Shown in pieces: positions 54,938 to 63,856 of a DNA stretch of 64,000 nucleotides. Within the stretch, counting starts at the first letter, position 1. Every line of letters starts with the position of its first letter. The DNA is from Leptospira noumeaensis (GTDB lineage: Bacteria; Spirochaetota; Leptospiria; Leptospirales; Leptospiraceae), in contig NZ_RQFK01000026.1 of assembly GCF_004770765.1 (NCBI RefSeq), positions 434,001-498,000 on the forward strand, read 5' to 3'. Below the pieces are notes generated by a model. The model was not told the origin of the DNA. It did no database searches and saw only the letters and a program-made list of their open reading frames with translations. A program made the translations under genes and the position numbers.

Positions 54938-55879
54938 ATGAAAATCAAAACAAAAATCAGTGAAATGCTGAAAATTGATCTACCGATCATCGCAGCACCC
55001 ATGTTCCTCGTCTCCTATCCGGAGTTAGTGGTCGCAGTATCGGAAGCCGGCGGAATTGGATGTTTTCCTTCCCTGAACTACAGAACCCCAGAACAGCTTC
55101 GGGAGGGTATCTTGGAAATTCGCTCCAAAACCAAAAAACCAATCGGTGTCAATTTAATCCTACACAAAGAACATAACCCCAATTGGGCCAAACAATTCGA
55201 AGTGGTTATGGATTTAAAAGTAGAACTTATCATTACAAGTCTTGGAACTCCACGAACCATTGCGAAAGAAATCAAATCCAATGGATCCACTTTGTTTTGT
55301 GATGTGACCACACTGAAACATGCGAACATCGTAGCAAAGTCCGGAGCAGATGCACTCATTGCAGTATCACAAGGTGCAGGTGGACATGCCGGTGCCATCA
55401 CTCCTTTTGCTCTCATTCCTTATTTAAAAAAAGAAGTAGGTTTACCGGTGATTGCCGCTGGTGCCATCTCTACCGGTTCACAAATGGCCGCAGCTCTTTC
55501 ATTAGGGGCAGATGCGGTTTATATCGGAACTCGATTTATTGCTACACCAGAATCAAAAGCACAGAATGAATACAAACAAATGTTAATTGATTCTAGTCCT
55601 GATGAAATTGTTTATACAGAAAAAATCTCAGGAATCCCAGCCAATTGGCTGTCAAAATCTGTGGAACGATCTCCAGAAATTTTAGAAGATGGCCCGAAAA
55701 AAATCGCCGCTGGTCATGCTGGTGGGGAAAAAGCCATTGAACAAGAATACAAACGTTGGAGAGATATTTGGTCTGCTGGACAAGGTGTAGCACAGATCGA
55801 AAAAGTAAAACCAGCAGGTGAAATTGTAAAAGAAATTGCCAGTGAGTATTTAGAGACGGTAAACAACCTTCCTCGCTAA
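54938..55879 (+). CDS. Nitronate monooxygenase family protein
   Basis: 313 residues, FMN-dependent TIM-barrel. LPIIAAPMFLVSYPELV near the start and EAGGIGCFPSLN bind the flavin; GADALIAVSQGAGGHAG is the family histidine-containing loop, and PVIAAGAISTGSQMAAALSLGADAVYIGTRF binds flavin phosphate. It oxidises nitroalkanes or related propionate-3-nitronate; some relatives are enoyl-ACP reductases (FabK). The C-terminal extension AGQGVAQIEK fits the NMO class. The start ATG 54938 has CAGGAG upstream. A hairpin follows the stop. Confidence 0.9.
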   Translation: MKIKTKISEMLKIDLPIIAAPMFLVSYPELVVAVSEAGGIGCFPSLNYRTPEQLREGILEIRSKTKKPIGVNLILHKEHNPNWAKQFEVVMDLKVELIITSLGTPRTIAKEIKSNGSTLFCDVTTLKHANIVAKSGADALIAVSQGAGGHAGAITPFALIPYLKKEVGLPVIAAGAISTGSQMAAALSLGADAVYIGTRFIATPESKAQNEYKQMLIDSSPDEIVYTEKISGIPANWLSKSVERSPEILEDGPKKIAAGHAGGEKAIEQEYKRWRDIWSAGQGVAQIEKVKPAGEIVKEIASEYLETVNNLPR

Positions 55880-55888
55880 ACAAAGATC

Positions 55889-55919
55889 ATGCGAATCGGT
55901 TAGATCGACCGGTTCGCAT
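55889..55919. terminator. Hairpin between convergent genes
   Basis: ATGCGAATCGGT, seven-base loop, ACCGGTTCGCAT forms a 12-pair stem (one T-G). It lies ten bases after the monooxygenase stop and 78 bases before the opposite DsbD stop. Confidence 0.6.
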
Positions 55920-55997
55920 TAGGAAGCCTTAAAACTGATTTAAAATTTTTTTCGGTTCTCTAAGCAAAATCATCCAATTCAAAATTGAATTAACAAT

Positions 55998-57287
55998 CTA
56001 TAATTTTCGAACAGCTTCGATCATTCCTTTCGTATCTAAATAATCATTCGATTTATAAATCATTTTCCCATCTGCATCTAATATTAAAAAGAAAGGTAAT
56101 CCTATTTTTAATTCAGGATAATTGGGATTGTTTGCAAACTCTTCAAAAATGGGATCTGTATCGTAAACCTTCCAAAGGACTGCTTTGTTTTTAAAGGTTT
56201 CATTCCATTCCTTATGGGTGAGAGTTAGTTTTTGAAACTCTTTGCAGTTCGTACACCAATCCGCATAAAAATCAATGAATATCGGTTTCCCGGTTTCTTT
56301 GGCGATCCGATATGTCTCTACTTCTGACCTTTGCCATTCTAAATTTCCATGTATTTCTGTGGGAACCAAGTTTATTTCAAAGCCCGAACTTCCTCCTTGT
56401 TGTTTCCATACAGCCGTTAGTAAAATGATGATGAGGACAATGAGAGAAGTATAAACCCCCATTTGCAGGAGGGCCGATTTCATTTTTTCGTAAGGAAGGC
56501 CGTCTTTCTTTTGTAAAAACAAAAAACCTAAAGCCAAAGTCCAAAGGATAAATACTTTGATGGAAAGTCCTGAATCAAAACCCCAGAGACCAAAAGCTTT
56601 CTCTAAATAAGTATAAGAAAAATACAAAATCATTAGAGCAAGAATCCATTGGACAAACTTCATCCACTTTCCTGATTTTGGTAAGGCAAATCCAAAAACT
56701 CCAATCAGCAAAAATGGAATTCCAAGTCCCAATCCAAATACAAACATCTTTAATGAAGTAAATAAGATGGGTAGAATACTGATTCCCTCTGTTTGGTAAG
56801 TGATCAGTTGGACAAGAATGGAAACAACCACAGGGCCAACACAAGGGGAAGAGAGAAGTCCAGCCCCTGCACCCAGAAAAAAAGTATTCGCATAACTTAC
56901 GTTTACCGAATTTCTAAGATCACCAGAGAAAAAAGGAAAGTATAAAAATTCAGCAACACTCAGCCCCAAGATAAATAATAAAATGGAAAGTACAACTTGG
57001 GTTTCAGGATAACGTAAAAAAGAATTGAACGCCCCTCCACTAAAACCAGCAACCAGACCAAACACGGCGTACATACTCGCAAGACCCACATAATAAACCA
57101 GCGGATGCGACCATTTGTGTTTCGAAACACGAGACTTTAATATCCCCGCTGTGATGGGATACAGAGGATAAACACAAGGTAAAAGCCCTGCAAGGAATCC
57201 TCCCAAAATCAGAAAGAAAAAACTATAAATCGAAAAAGTACCAGAAGATAATTGTGATTCTATAAAGGTTTGGATTTCAGATACCAT
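55998..57287 (-). CDS. dsbD: DsbD-type thiol:disulfide interchange protein without N-terminal domain
   Basis: 429 residues: eight membrane helices with the cysteine pair LLPCVYP and SSPCVGP, then a periplasmic thioredoxin-like domain with WCTNCKE. The extra N-terminal immunoglobulin-like domain of E. coli DsbD is missing, so electrons must go straight from the C-terminal thioredoxin to periplasmic partners. It supplies reductant for disulfide isomerases or for cytochrome c heme-site cysteines. It is last in a unit with a barrel-like gene 10 bases upstream and a FecR-CXXCH gene. Confidence 0.9.
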   Translation of the reverse strand: MVSEIQTFIESQLSSGTFSIYSFFFLILGGFLAGLLPCVYPLYPITAGILKSRVSKHKWSHPLVYYVGLASMYAVFGLVAGFSGGAFNSFLRYPETQVVLSILLFILGLSVAEFLYFPFFSGDLRNSVNVSYANTFFLGAGAGLLSSPCVGPVVVSILVQLITYQTEGISILPILFTSLKMFVFGLGLGIPFLLIGVFGFALPKSGKWMKFVQWILALMILYFSYTYLEKAFGLWGFDSGLSIKVFILWTLALGFLFLQKKDGLPYEKMKSALLQMGVYTSLIVLIIILLTAVWKQQGGSSGFEINLVPTEIHGNLEWQRSEVETYRIAKETGKPIFIDFYADWCTNCKEFQKLTLTHKEWNETFKNKAVLWKVYDTDPIFEEFANNPNYPELKIGLPFFLILDADGKMIYKSNDYLDTKGMIEAVRKL

Positions 57288-57297
57288 ACTCTCATTC

Positions 57298-58695
57298 TTA
57301 GAACGTAGCTGTGGCTTTCAAAACAATACTACGATCCAATCTTCCGTATTCAGAGATGGGATGTGTTACCGGTTTTGAAAACTGTTCTATATATTCGACA
57401 CGATTTGATGCCTCACCGGTACTGTCTACATACCATTTATTTGGTTCTCCTTTAGAATCATACGAACGAACCTCCGTATACCCCAAAGCTAACCTGGCTG
57501 ATGGAGTCATAAACCATTCCCCAAAAATTTGGCGTGAGATGTAATAAGACTGGTTGGAATAAAGGGGATCGGCAGTGCCAGGTTTGAACCAGACCCAAGG
57601 TTCCTTTTCCACTGTTTCTGTAGCCTGAAGGCCGGGCGCGGGACCACCAGTGGCAATCTCTCCTCGAGTGACAATGCGTAGAGTTCCGTTCCCAAGTCCG
57701 ATCCAAAGGTAAGCTCCGCGACCTGTGGCTTCTGGGACTTTTACCGCAGGTGCGTAAGGAGACAGACGATCCACAATTTCACCCCCAAGGCGTTTTTTGG
57801 CCATACCCCCGAGTCCTAAATTTAAGATCTCTCTCCAAACTAGATGGGTTTCCACTGCAACAACTTGTTCTTGGTTCAGAGAAACCGTTCCTTGTTTTCT
57901 AGTGGCTGGATTTCCATCACTGGCAAGACAACTGGTTTTTCCTTCTCGGCATTCATCACTCGCATAACCAAAAGCATTCGAAGCTCTTCCTAAAACATGA
58001 AACCCAGTTTTTAAATCTTCTGACCAAGTGGGTTCCCAACCTACTTTTCCAATGACATCATAACCTGTATTGGTTGTATTTTGTGTATTGCGGTAACCTT
58101 CTCCGTTAACGATAGCAGTTTGGACAGAAAATGAATTCCAACGAAGGATATAATTGATTCCAAGATCTACAGGATCTTTTGCAAAACCCATAGACTCCAA
58201 TGGTGATTTATCAAAATAACGCCAATCATAGTTCCCCGACCAAACAGAAAACATATGTGGTAGTTCAAACATTCCCAATTGAATTTGGTGTTTTGTATTT
58301 CCTATCTCAAAGGTTTTCCCGAGATTTGCTCGCCTAACTAAAAATACATATGGATTCGATTTGTTGCCTGTGCCGGCTAAAGTATCATTGGTTAATGCAT
58401 CATTTCGGAGGATTTCACCCCAAAACTCTGCTTTGATTCCAGTTTCTTCCCATTCTTTCGACATGCTAATCATTGTCCAGGGGAGTGAAAATCCTGCTTT
58501 GTCTGATGGAGTTAAATCTGTGGTTCCGGAAGCTTTGTCTCGAACTCGGTAGGAAACTGTGGGAGTGAGGATGGCTCCTAGTTTTAATCCATAGTAACCA
58601 TCTGGTTCATCTTTTTTTGTTGTGATTACCTCATCACCAAACAATGAACTGGTGATGAGTATTGATACGAAAAATAATCTAAAAACAAATTTCAC
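57298..58695 (-). CDS. Outer-membrane beta-barrel-like protein
   Basis: 465 residues with a signal peptide (FVFRLFFVSILITSSLFG). The body alternates short amphipathic strands with aromatic residues (WTMISMSKEWEETGIKAEFWG, HQIQLGMFELPHMF, LILRWNSFSVQTAIVNGEG) and ends in a terminal phenylalanine (LKATATF), a mark of outer-membrane barrels. It may be a porin. The gene starts with ATG inside the last codon of the FecR gene (four-base overlap), so the two are translated together. Substrate unknown. There are two cysteines in one loop (ECREGKTSC). Confidence 0.72.
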   Translation of the reverse strand: MKFVFRLFFVSILITSSLFGDEVITTKKDEPDGYYGLKLGAILTPTVSYRVRDKASGTTDLTPSDKAGFSLPWTMISMSKEWEETGIKAEFWGEILRNDALTNDTLAGTGNKSNPYVFLVRRANLGKTFEIGNTKHQIQLGMFELPHMFSVWSGNYDWRYFDKSPLESMGFAKDPVDLGINYILRWNSFSVQTAIVNGEGYRNTQNTTNTGYDVIGKVGWEPTWSEDLKTGFHVLGRASNAFGYASDECREGKTSCLASDGNPATRKQGTVSLNQEQVVAVETHLVWREILNLGLGGMAKKRLGGEIVDRLSPYAPAVKVPEATGRGAYLWIGLGNGTLRIVTRGEIATGGPAPGLQATETVEKEPWVWFKPGTADPLYSNQSYYISRQIFGEWFMTPSARLALGYTEVRSYDSKGEPNKWYVDSTGEASNRVEYIEQFSKPVTHPISEYGRLDRSIVLKATATF

Positions 58696-59387
58696 TTTTT
58701 ACCGTAAGTTTCGTCCGGAGTAAAACTATTATCTTCCCAACCTACTGGTTTGTGGCAAGGAAGGCAACGAGATAACATGGGATTGTCTTTTCGTTTTTCT
58801 TTGAACTTGAGAGTGGCACCGTCTTCGGTGATGAGTTCTTTGTAATCGTTTTTAGAAATTTCAGTAGCTCCCACTTTCATAGCACCGCCACTTCCTTTTG
58901 CAAATTCGGTTCCATTCACATTTACGAGACCTTCACAAACACAAGTATATCCTGTTTTTTCTTTTTCTTCGTAGAACACTCCGAAAGCGGTTCCACGTAC
59001 ACCTGCTGTCGTTGTGGGAGTAGAGGCCTCAAAACTTCCTTTTTTAAAATTGCTGACTCGGAACCAAGCGGCTCCTTTTTCTACATAAGCTTTTGCAATT
59101 TTTTTATCGGAATCCCATTCTTTTAGCGTAAAGTCTGTGTTTGGTTGGATGCGTATCTCTGTTTCTTTGTAGAAAAAATCCACTTTAGATCCATTCCCAG
59201 TTTTGATTCTATCCCCTGGTTTCAGTACATCATTAACTTTGAGAGTTTTCCAAAGTTTAGAGGAATCAGTAGCAGCTAAAAAACTCACCTTACCCCGGGT
59301 AAATGTTGCAACTGCAAATTCTTCCGCAGAAAGGGAAACGCTAGTTAGTAGGATGGAAAAAAGGGTTAGAAAGATTCTGAGGCTCAT
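58692..59387 (-). CDS. FecR-domain protein with C-terminal CXXCH motif
   Basis: 231 residues from ATG 59387 (AAGGATT just upstream). A signal (LFSILLTSVSLSA) is followed by a FecR-like domain at ~25-165 (ATFTRGKVSFL, VLKPGDRIKTGNGSKVDFFY, TPTTTAGVRGTAFGVFY). The last 35 residues contain CLPCHKPVGW, a c-type heme-attachment motif. FecR domains usually transduce signals or bind periplasmic partners. The CXXCH motif and the nearby DsbD suggest a redox-linked secreted protein. Heme binding is inferred, not shown. Confidence 0.75.
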   Translation of the reverse strand: MSLRIFLTLFSILLTSVSLSAEEFAVATFTRGKVSFLAATDSSKLWKTLKVNDVLKPGDRIKTGNGSKVDFFYKETEIRIQPNTDFTLKEWDSDKKIAKAYVEKGAAWFRVSNFKKGSFEASTPTTTAGVRGTAFGVFYEEKEKTGYTCVCEGLVNVNGTEFAKGSGGAMKVGATEISKNDYKELITEDGATLKFKEKRKDNPMLSRCLPCHKPVGWEDNSFTPDETYGKK

Positions 59388-59457
59388 AATCCTTCTAACA
59401 ACCACATTGAAAAAATTTATCAATCAATTTTATCAATAAATTTATGTTCTCATTGTT

Positions 59458-60381
59458 TTACCAAGGAATGGCAAAACCCATATCTTTCAATTTGTACTCC
59501 AATTCCTCACGTTCTCTGCTTTTTTTAGCAGTGGAACCTTGTTCATCTAACAAACCTAGTTCGATTGCTTTCTTTTTCGCACCTTCTTTGCCGGAAGTGT
59601 TGAGAGCGTTGATGATCAGTGTGTCATATTTAGTCAAATTGAGCGCAGACAAACGGTAGTCGACAAATGCTTCCCAAGCGTTTGGAACCCATTTTTTAAC
59701 AATTTGTTCCCCAATGGTTTTGGCAAAGAGACGAACTTCCAATTGGGCATGGTCATCCATACGGAGTGCTAAAAAGTGCAGTAAGTTATGAAGGTCAATT
59801 TTCCAATATGCCTCTGTATAAGTAGCAAGTGGCAAATCTTTTCTAGCTTGTTCACGGGCCACACCCATTTCTAATCTTTCATTATAAAGATCATTTGCAA
59901 ACTTTTGAAATTCAGTTTCTCTTTTTGTTAGGTGGTTACCTTTGGATATATCTAAAAATCCATCACTACCTTGTTTGTTACCAACGGATTGAACTCTCCA
60001 TTCACCTGGCAAAGTTGTTTGTGCGGAGTCAATGGCTACGGAGTAACGCGTAGAGTATTCATTGACATTTGCCATACGGTGGCGGATCCACTGACGCCAA
60101 GTGTCCATAGGAACACGAACATGTAGCTTTAGTTCGCACATTTCAAACGGAGTGCTGTGGCGGTGGCGCATCAAATAACGAATGAGTCCACGATCCTCGC
60201 TTACTTTTTTTGTGCCTTTTCCGTACGAAACGCGTGCTGCTTGAACGATTGATTCATCAGATCCCATATAATCAACGAGTCTGACAAACCCATCATCCAA
60301 TACCGGAAATGGTTTTCCTAAAATGGAGTCTAATTCGGGAACGGATACTCTTGAAATGGATTCGAAATCAGATTGTTGCAT
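59458..60381 (-). CDS. thyX: Flavin-dependent thymidylate synthase
   Basis: It makes dTMP from dUMP with FAD and methylene-THF, replacing ThyA. The 307-residue protein has the ThyX signature RHRMANVNEYSTRYS near 120-134 and QARKDLPLATYTEAYW, plus HALRMD-like residues in LALRMDDHAQLE. No thyA is visible in the window. Its C-terminus of about 50 residues beyond the core (EQGSTAKKSREREELEY) is charged. The start is ATG 60381, divergent from the hydrolase gene. Confidence 0.96.
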   Translation of the reverse strand: MQQSDFESISRVSVPELDSILGKPFPVLDDGFVRLVDYMGSDESIVQAARVSYGKGTKKVSEDRGLIRYLMRHRHSTPFEMCELKLHVRVPMDTWRQWIRHRMANVNEYSTRYSVAIDSAQTTLPGEWRVQSVGNKQGSDGFLDISKGNHLTKRETEFQKFANDLYNERLEMGVAREQARKDLPLATYTEAYWKIDLHNLLHFLALRMDDHAQLEVRLFAKTIGEQIVKKWVPNAWEAFVDYRLSALNLTKYDTLIINALNTSGKEGAKKKAIELGLLDEQGSTAKKSREREELEYKLKDMGFAIPW

Positions 60382-60472
60382 ATTAGCTTTATTTTTTAGT
60401 TCACAGGCATATGAAAAGTCGAAAATAGAGTTATAACGGACTGTATTGCCTTATAAATAGAAAGGATGCTAA

Positions 60473-62350
60473 ATGGCACTTGAAGAAAATTCATTGGAAG
60501 ATCGACTGATCAAAATTTCCTCCCGAGACAGCAATAAAAGTCTCATGGTAAATCCGGATAAAATTTACATTTTTCCGGTGCCAAAACCTACCTTCCAATT
60601 TCTGGAAAATATTTGGCAATCCTTCACAAATAAAATGGTTTCCCTCGTGGACTTTAACGATGATCCCATTTTTAATTTTTCTATTTTTGAAGTCATTGAC
60701 CAAGAAGAAATGAAAATTGTGGCCACAGCCACCCATTTCAAACTCAAAGAAATTGCAGAACGCCGCAGAATTCCTGGGATCGAAGAATACATCAAAAAAT
60801 CTCGCCCCATCCATTTGGCAGATCCAAGAAATGAATCAGCCAGGTTCATTCGTAAATCCATCATAGATTTTAATAAAGGTCTAAGACCCGAAGTCATTTT
60901 TATCAATCTCAAAGAAGAAGAAATTCATCCTGAGAAAAAAGTTTTACTTTCAGAAACAATGAATCATGCCATCGGGATTCCACTTTTTGTGAATGAGAAC
61001 CCAATCGGAATTTTATGGGGAATCACAAAGGATCCAATTCCTGCTGACAAAGTTCGCCCCCTCACTCTCCAACTTTATTCTTTGTTTGATGTGATTGAGT
61101 TTGTGGTAGCAAAAGAAATGGAATCGGGTAACGACCATTACATTGCTCAAAAAAATATCGAAAAAGCGGATACTGTTTCTAATTCTAGAAACTTATTTTA
61201 CACAACCACAAAAGACCAAAAAGAACCTGTCACTTCCATCATTTTCAAATCTCACCAGTATAATATCGAATATAGAATGGATGCATCTTTCATCATTCCA
61301 ACAACTGATGGTTATGCGGTTTCCTTAAAAAGTTTTACACCTGAGAAATTAAACAACACAGGAAAGAACCTATTACTCATTCCTGGATTTTTTTGCAGAC
61401 GATCCGTGATGGACAAACTGGCAAAAGAACTCGCACTCAAATATGGATACCGAGTTTTCCTCATGGATATGCGAGGAAGATCCAGACAAACCATGCCTAA
61501 ACATGGAAAAAAAGAAGGATGGACGGTTGATAATTACATCCAGGATGACTTTCCTGAAATTTTACGTTGGATTCGTTGGCACTATCCAAGTGAAAGGACA
61601 GTGGTACTTGGTCACAGTATGGGGGGAATGATTCCTCGTTTTTATGTATCTTCTTACGAAAAAATCAAAGAACTCAAAGAAGAGTTCAATTTGCCACAAC
61701 CAGAGGAATACATTGCAGGAATTGTTTCGATCACTTCGCCTAACTATATCAGCTTAAAATCCAACTTCATTGGCCTTGATACTTTGAAACGTGGATTTAG
61801 TATGCTTCCACACAAAATGATATCGGATATGATTCTGAGTATGGCTAGTTTTTCCATGCAAGCCACCATCCAAACCATTGACTTAAAAAAATTCTTTAAA
61901 TTAATTTTGAACCTTCATTCTAGTTTAAGAAGTTTTAGTTATAATATTGGAACCAAAGTTTTAACCATCAAAGACTTTGTGGGTTATAAAGAAATCACTC
62001 CTCCAGAATGGTATTTCCTCATGGAAGATGTGTTTTGCGAAGAATCGGTTTCTGTGATTATGCAGTTTTTCCAAAGCCAAATCTCTAACGAAAGAAGTTT
62101 TTGGTCAAACGATGGTCGTATCAATTATACCGAAAACTTTCTAAACAATTTCAATATGCCCATTTACAGTGTGGTTGGTACTGTTGATAAAATTGTTCCC
62201 GAAGAAAGTTTAACGGAACTAAAAGACCTGAAATCAGAAAACAAGGTGATCACTTATTACGAACAAGGCCACCTTGGAATCATTTTTCATGGAGAAACAG
62301 TCAGAAAAATTTGTAAAGGGATCGATGAATGGATCCAAGGATTAAAATAA
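60473..62350 (+). CDS. GAF-like plus alpha/beta hydrolase fusion protein
   Basis: 625 residues without a signal peptide. The N-terminal ~225 residues look like a GAF-type sensor (FSIFEVIDQEEMKIVATATHF, HAIGIPLFVNENPIGILWGI). The C-terminal ~370 residues are an alpha/beta hydrolase: LLLIPGFFCRRSVMDKLA, MDMRGRSRQTMP, nucleophile GHSMGGMIPRFY and a terminal histidine in EQGHLGIIFHGE; the aspartate is probably in VGTVDKIVP. A sensory domain fused to a hydrolase suggests ligand-controlled lipid or ester hydrolysis; this is inference. It starts at ATG 60473. Confidence 0.83.
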   Translation: MALEENSLEDRLIKISSRDSNKSLMVNPDKIYIFPVPKPTFQFLENIWQSFTNKMVSLVDFNDDPIFNFSIFEVIDQEEMKIVATATHFKLKEIAERRRIPGIEEYIKKSRPIHLADPRNESARFIRKSIIDFNKGLRPEVIFINLKEEEIHPEKKVLLSETMNHAIGIPLFVNENPIGILWGITKDPIPADKVRPLTLQLYSLFDVIEFVVAKEMESGNDHYIAQKNIEKADTVSNSRNLFYTTTKDQKEPVTSIIFKSHQYNIEYRMDASFIIPTTDGYAVSLKSFTPEKLNNTGKNLLLIPGFFCRRSVMDKLAKELALKYGYRVFLMDMRGRSRQTMPKHGKKEGWTVDNYIQDDFPEILRWIRWHYPSERTVVLGHSMGGMIPRFYVSSYEKIKELKEEFNLPQPEEYIAGIVSITSPNYISLKSNFIGLDTLKRGFSMLPHKMISDMILSMASFSMQATIQTIDLKKFFKLILNLHSSLRSFSYNIGTKVLTIKDFVGYKEITPPEWYFLMEDVFCEESVSVIMQFFQSQISNERSFWSNDGRINYTENFLNNFNMPIYSVVGTVDKIVPEESLTELKDLKSENKVITYYEQGHLGIIFHGETVRKICKGIDEWIQGLK

Positions 62351-62363
62351 TCTCAATATTCCC

Positions 62364-62885
62364 CTAACGTCCGCTAAACCGGTTGTGGATGAGTTCCATC
62401 TCTTTTTGGAGGGTGGCATCCCGACCGGCAAGAAAATAAGCACCTCTCACAGGAATGCTTGTGATTTCTGAGTCTTCCGTGATGGTGATCACAGTACCAG
62501 GAATTTTTGGTTCCAAGGTATAAGTCCAAGTCCCACGCATTTTAAAACTCGCATCCGTTAGCTCAATTTTCCAAAGTTTATTTGGAATGGATTCTCGAAG
62601 TTCGAAAATCATATACCCACCCATATCTGGTGTTTCTTCCCATTTTGTAATCGTACCGTCAGGCCTAGATTCTAAAATTTTAATCGCCACCACTTCCTTA
62701 CGGCGATTGGGGAGGTCACGAACATCGGTGATATAAACCCAGATGTCTTCTGGTTCTGCCTTCAACCATTCACTGGTTTCGGAATGGAATTTGGGATCTT
62801 GGAAAAAGCCGACTGCTAAAAAAAGAACAACGAGACCAATGAGTAAAAAGCTGGTACCAAAAGCAAAGAGGACGATTCGTTTCAT
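62364..62885 (-). CDS. Membrane-anchored SRPBCC (START-like) protein
   Basis: 173 residues. One N-terminal helix (FAFGTSFLLIGLVVLFLAV) anchors a START/polyketide-cyclase fold: EWLKAEPEDIWVYITDVRDLPNRRKEV, ILESRPDGTITKWEE, WTYTLEPKIPGTVITITEDSEI. Family members bind hydrophobic ligands or act as lipid cyclases. The ligand is not known. It is divergent from the NTF2-like gene. Confidence 0.83.
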   Translation of the reverse strand: MKRIVLFAFGTSFLLIGLVVLFLAVGFFQDPKFHSETSEWLKAEPEDIWVYITDVRDLPNRRKEVVAIKILESRPDGTITKWEETPDMGGYMIFELRESIPNKLWKIELTDASFKMRGTWTYTLEPKIPGTVITITEDSEITSIPVRGAYFLAGRDATLQKEMELIHNRFSGR

Positions 62886-62936
62886 AACTTTTTTTCTTGC
62901 TATGTCGTAGATTGATCAATCATAATCTTTTCCACA

Positions 62937-63410
62937 ATGCATGCAAATGAAGAGTTAATTCAAAAGTTTTACACGGCCTTCCAAAACAAGGACGCACAAA
63001 CCATGGTGGGTTGTTACCACTCCGATATCGAATTCAAAGATCCTGCCTTTGGTCAATTGAAAGGGAAAGAAGCTGGAGCTATGTGGCTTATGTTAGTCGA
63101 AAAAAGCCAAAATCTAACCATTCGATTTTCCAATATCAAAGCAGACGACTCGCAAGGTTCTGCCGATTGGGAAGCAGATTATAGTTTTAGTAAAACCGGT
63201 AGACTGGTTCAAAACAAAATCCATGCAAACTTTACGTTTAAAGATGGAAAAATTCTAACTCACAAAGATCAGTTTTCTATGTGGAAGTGGCTCGGGATGG
63301 CCATGGGCCCTGTGGGTTACCTACTTGGTTGGTGGCCAGCTCTTGGAAACAAGGTAAAAAAAGAAGCAGTGACTGGATTACAATTGTATATGAAGAGAAA
63401 ACGTATGTAG
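62937..63410 (+). CDS. NTF2-like (SnoaL/ketosteroid isomerase superfamily) protein
   Basis: 157 residues: EELIQKFYTAFQNKDAQTMVGCYHSDIEFKDPAFG is the standard first part of an NTF2-like fold. Strands with SADWEADYSF, KIHANFTFKDGKI and a TKHKDQFSMWKW-like end complete the cone. The C-terminal hydrophobic piece (GMAMGPVGYLLGWWPAL) is typical of one SnoaL-like subgroup. A small ligand or isomerase function is possible; no partner is adjacent except the divergent START-like gene. A terminator follows. Confidence 0.82.
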   Translation: MHANEELIQKFYTAFQNKDAQTMVGCYHSDIEFKDPAFGQLKGKEAGAMWLMLVEKSQNLTIRFSNIKADDSQGSADWEADYSFSKTGRLVQNKIHANFTFKDGKILTHKDQFSMWKWLGMAMGPVGYLLGWWPALGNKVKKEAVTGLQLYMKRKRM

Positions 63411-63424
63411 TTTGTTAGTTGGTT

Positions 63425-63477
63425 AAATAGGGAATTCAAATTGGTTTCTAACGCAAATCCAATTGTTTTCCCTATTT
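63425..63477. terminator. Long hairpin between NTF2-like and rhodanese genes
   Basis: AAATAGGGAA pairs with TTCCCTATTT over ten bases, with an inner ATTGG/CCAAT stem and a 14-base loop. It lies between convergent genes and may work in both directions. Confidence 0.7.
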
Positions 63478-63496
63478 GATGTCTATTTTGTATGCC

Positions 63497-63853
63497 TTAA
63501 GGATTTGGCATATTGGAGAGGCCACCAGCGTTTGTAACATCGGTATAACCGATTGATTCCAAAAAGGATTTCGCACTCCCACTGCGGCCACCGGATGCAC
63601 AGTACACAATAATCGCTTTGTTTTTATCCCCAAATTCATCCAATCGTTTCGAAACTTGGTCTACCGGAATATTAACCGCGCCTGGAAAGTGACCTGATTG
63701 GAATTCAGCTACGGTCCTTACATCCACAACCAATGAACCGGCATCAATTTTTTCTTTCAATTGGGTTTGGTTTACGCCAAACACTGATTTTAATTTATAA
63801 ACAAGAAAGATAACACAAATAACAACTAAAACGATAATAACAATGCGATTCAA
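63497..63853 (-). CDS. Membrane-anchored rhodanese
   Basis: 118 residues from TTG 63853, with GGGGAG six to seven bases upstream. One N-terminal helix (IVIIVLVVICVIFLVYKL) precedes a single rhodanese domain with VVDVRTVAEFQSGHFPGAVNIP and the active-site cysteine loop VYCASGGRSGSA. It transfers sulfur from thiosulfate or persulfide donors at the membrane. It begins three bases after the hisI stop, so it shares the hisI transcript without a known functional link. Confidence 0.9.
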   Translation of the reverse strand: MNRIVIIVLVVICVIFLVYKLKSVFGVNQTQLKEKIDAGSLVVDVRTVAEFQSGHFPGAVNIPVDQVSKRLDEFGDKNKAIIVYCASGGRSGSAKSFLESIGYTDVTNAGGLSNMPNP

Positions 63854-63856
63854 AAA

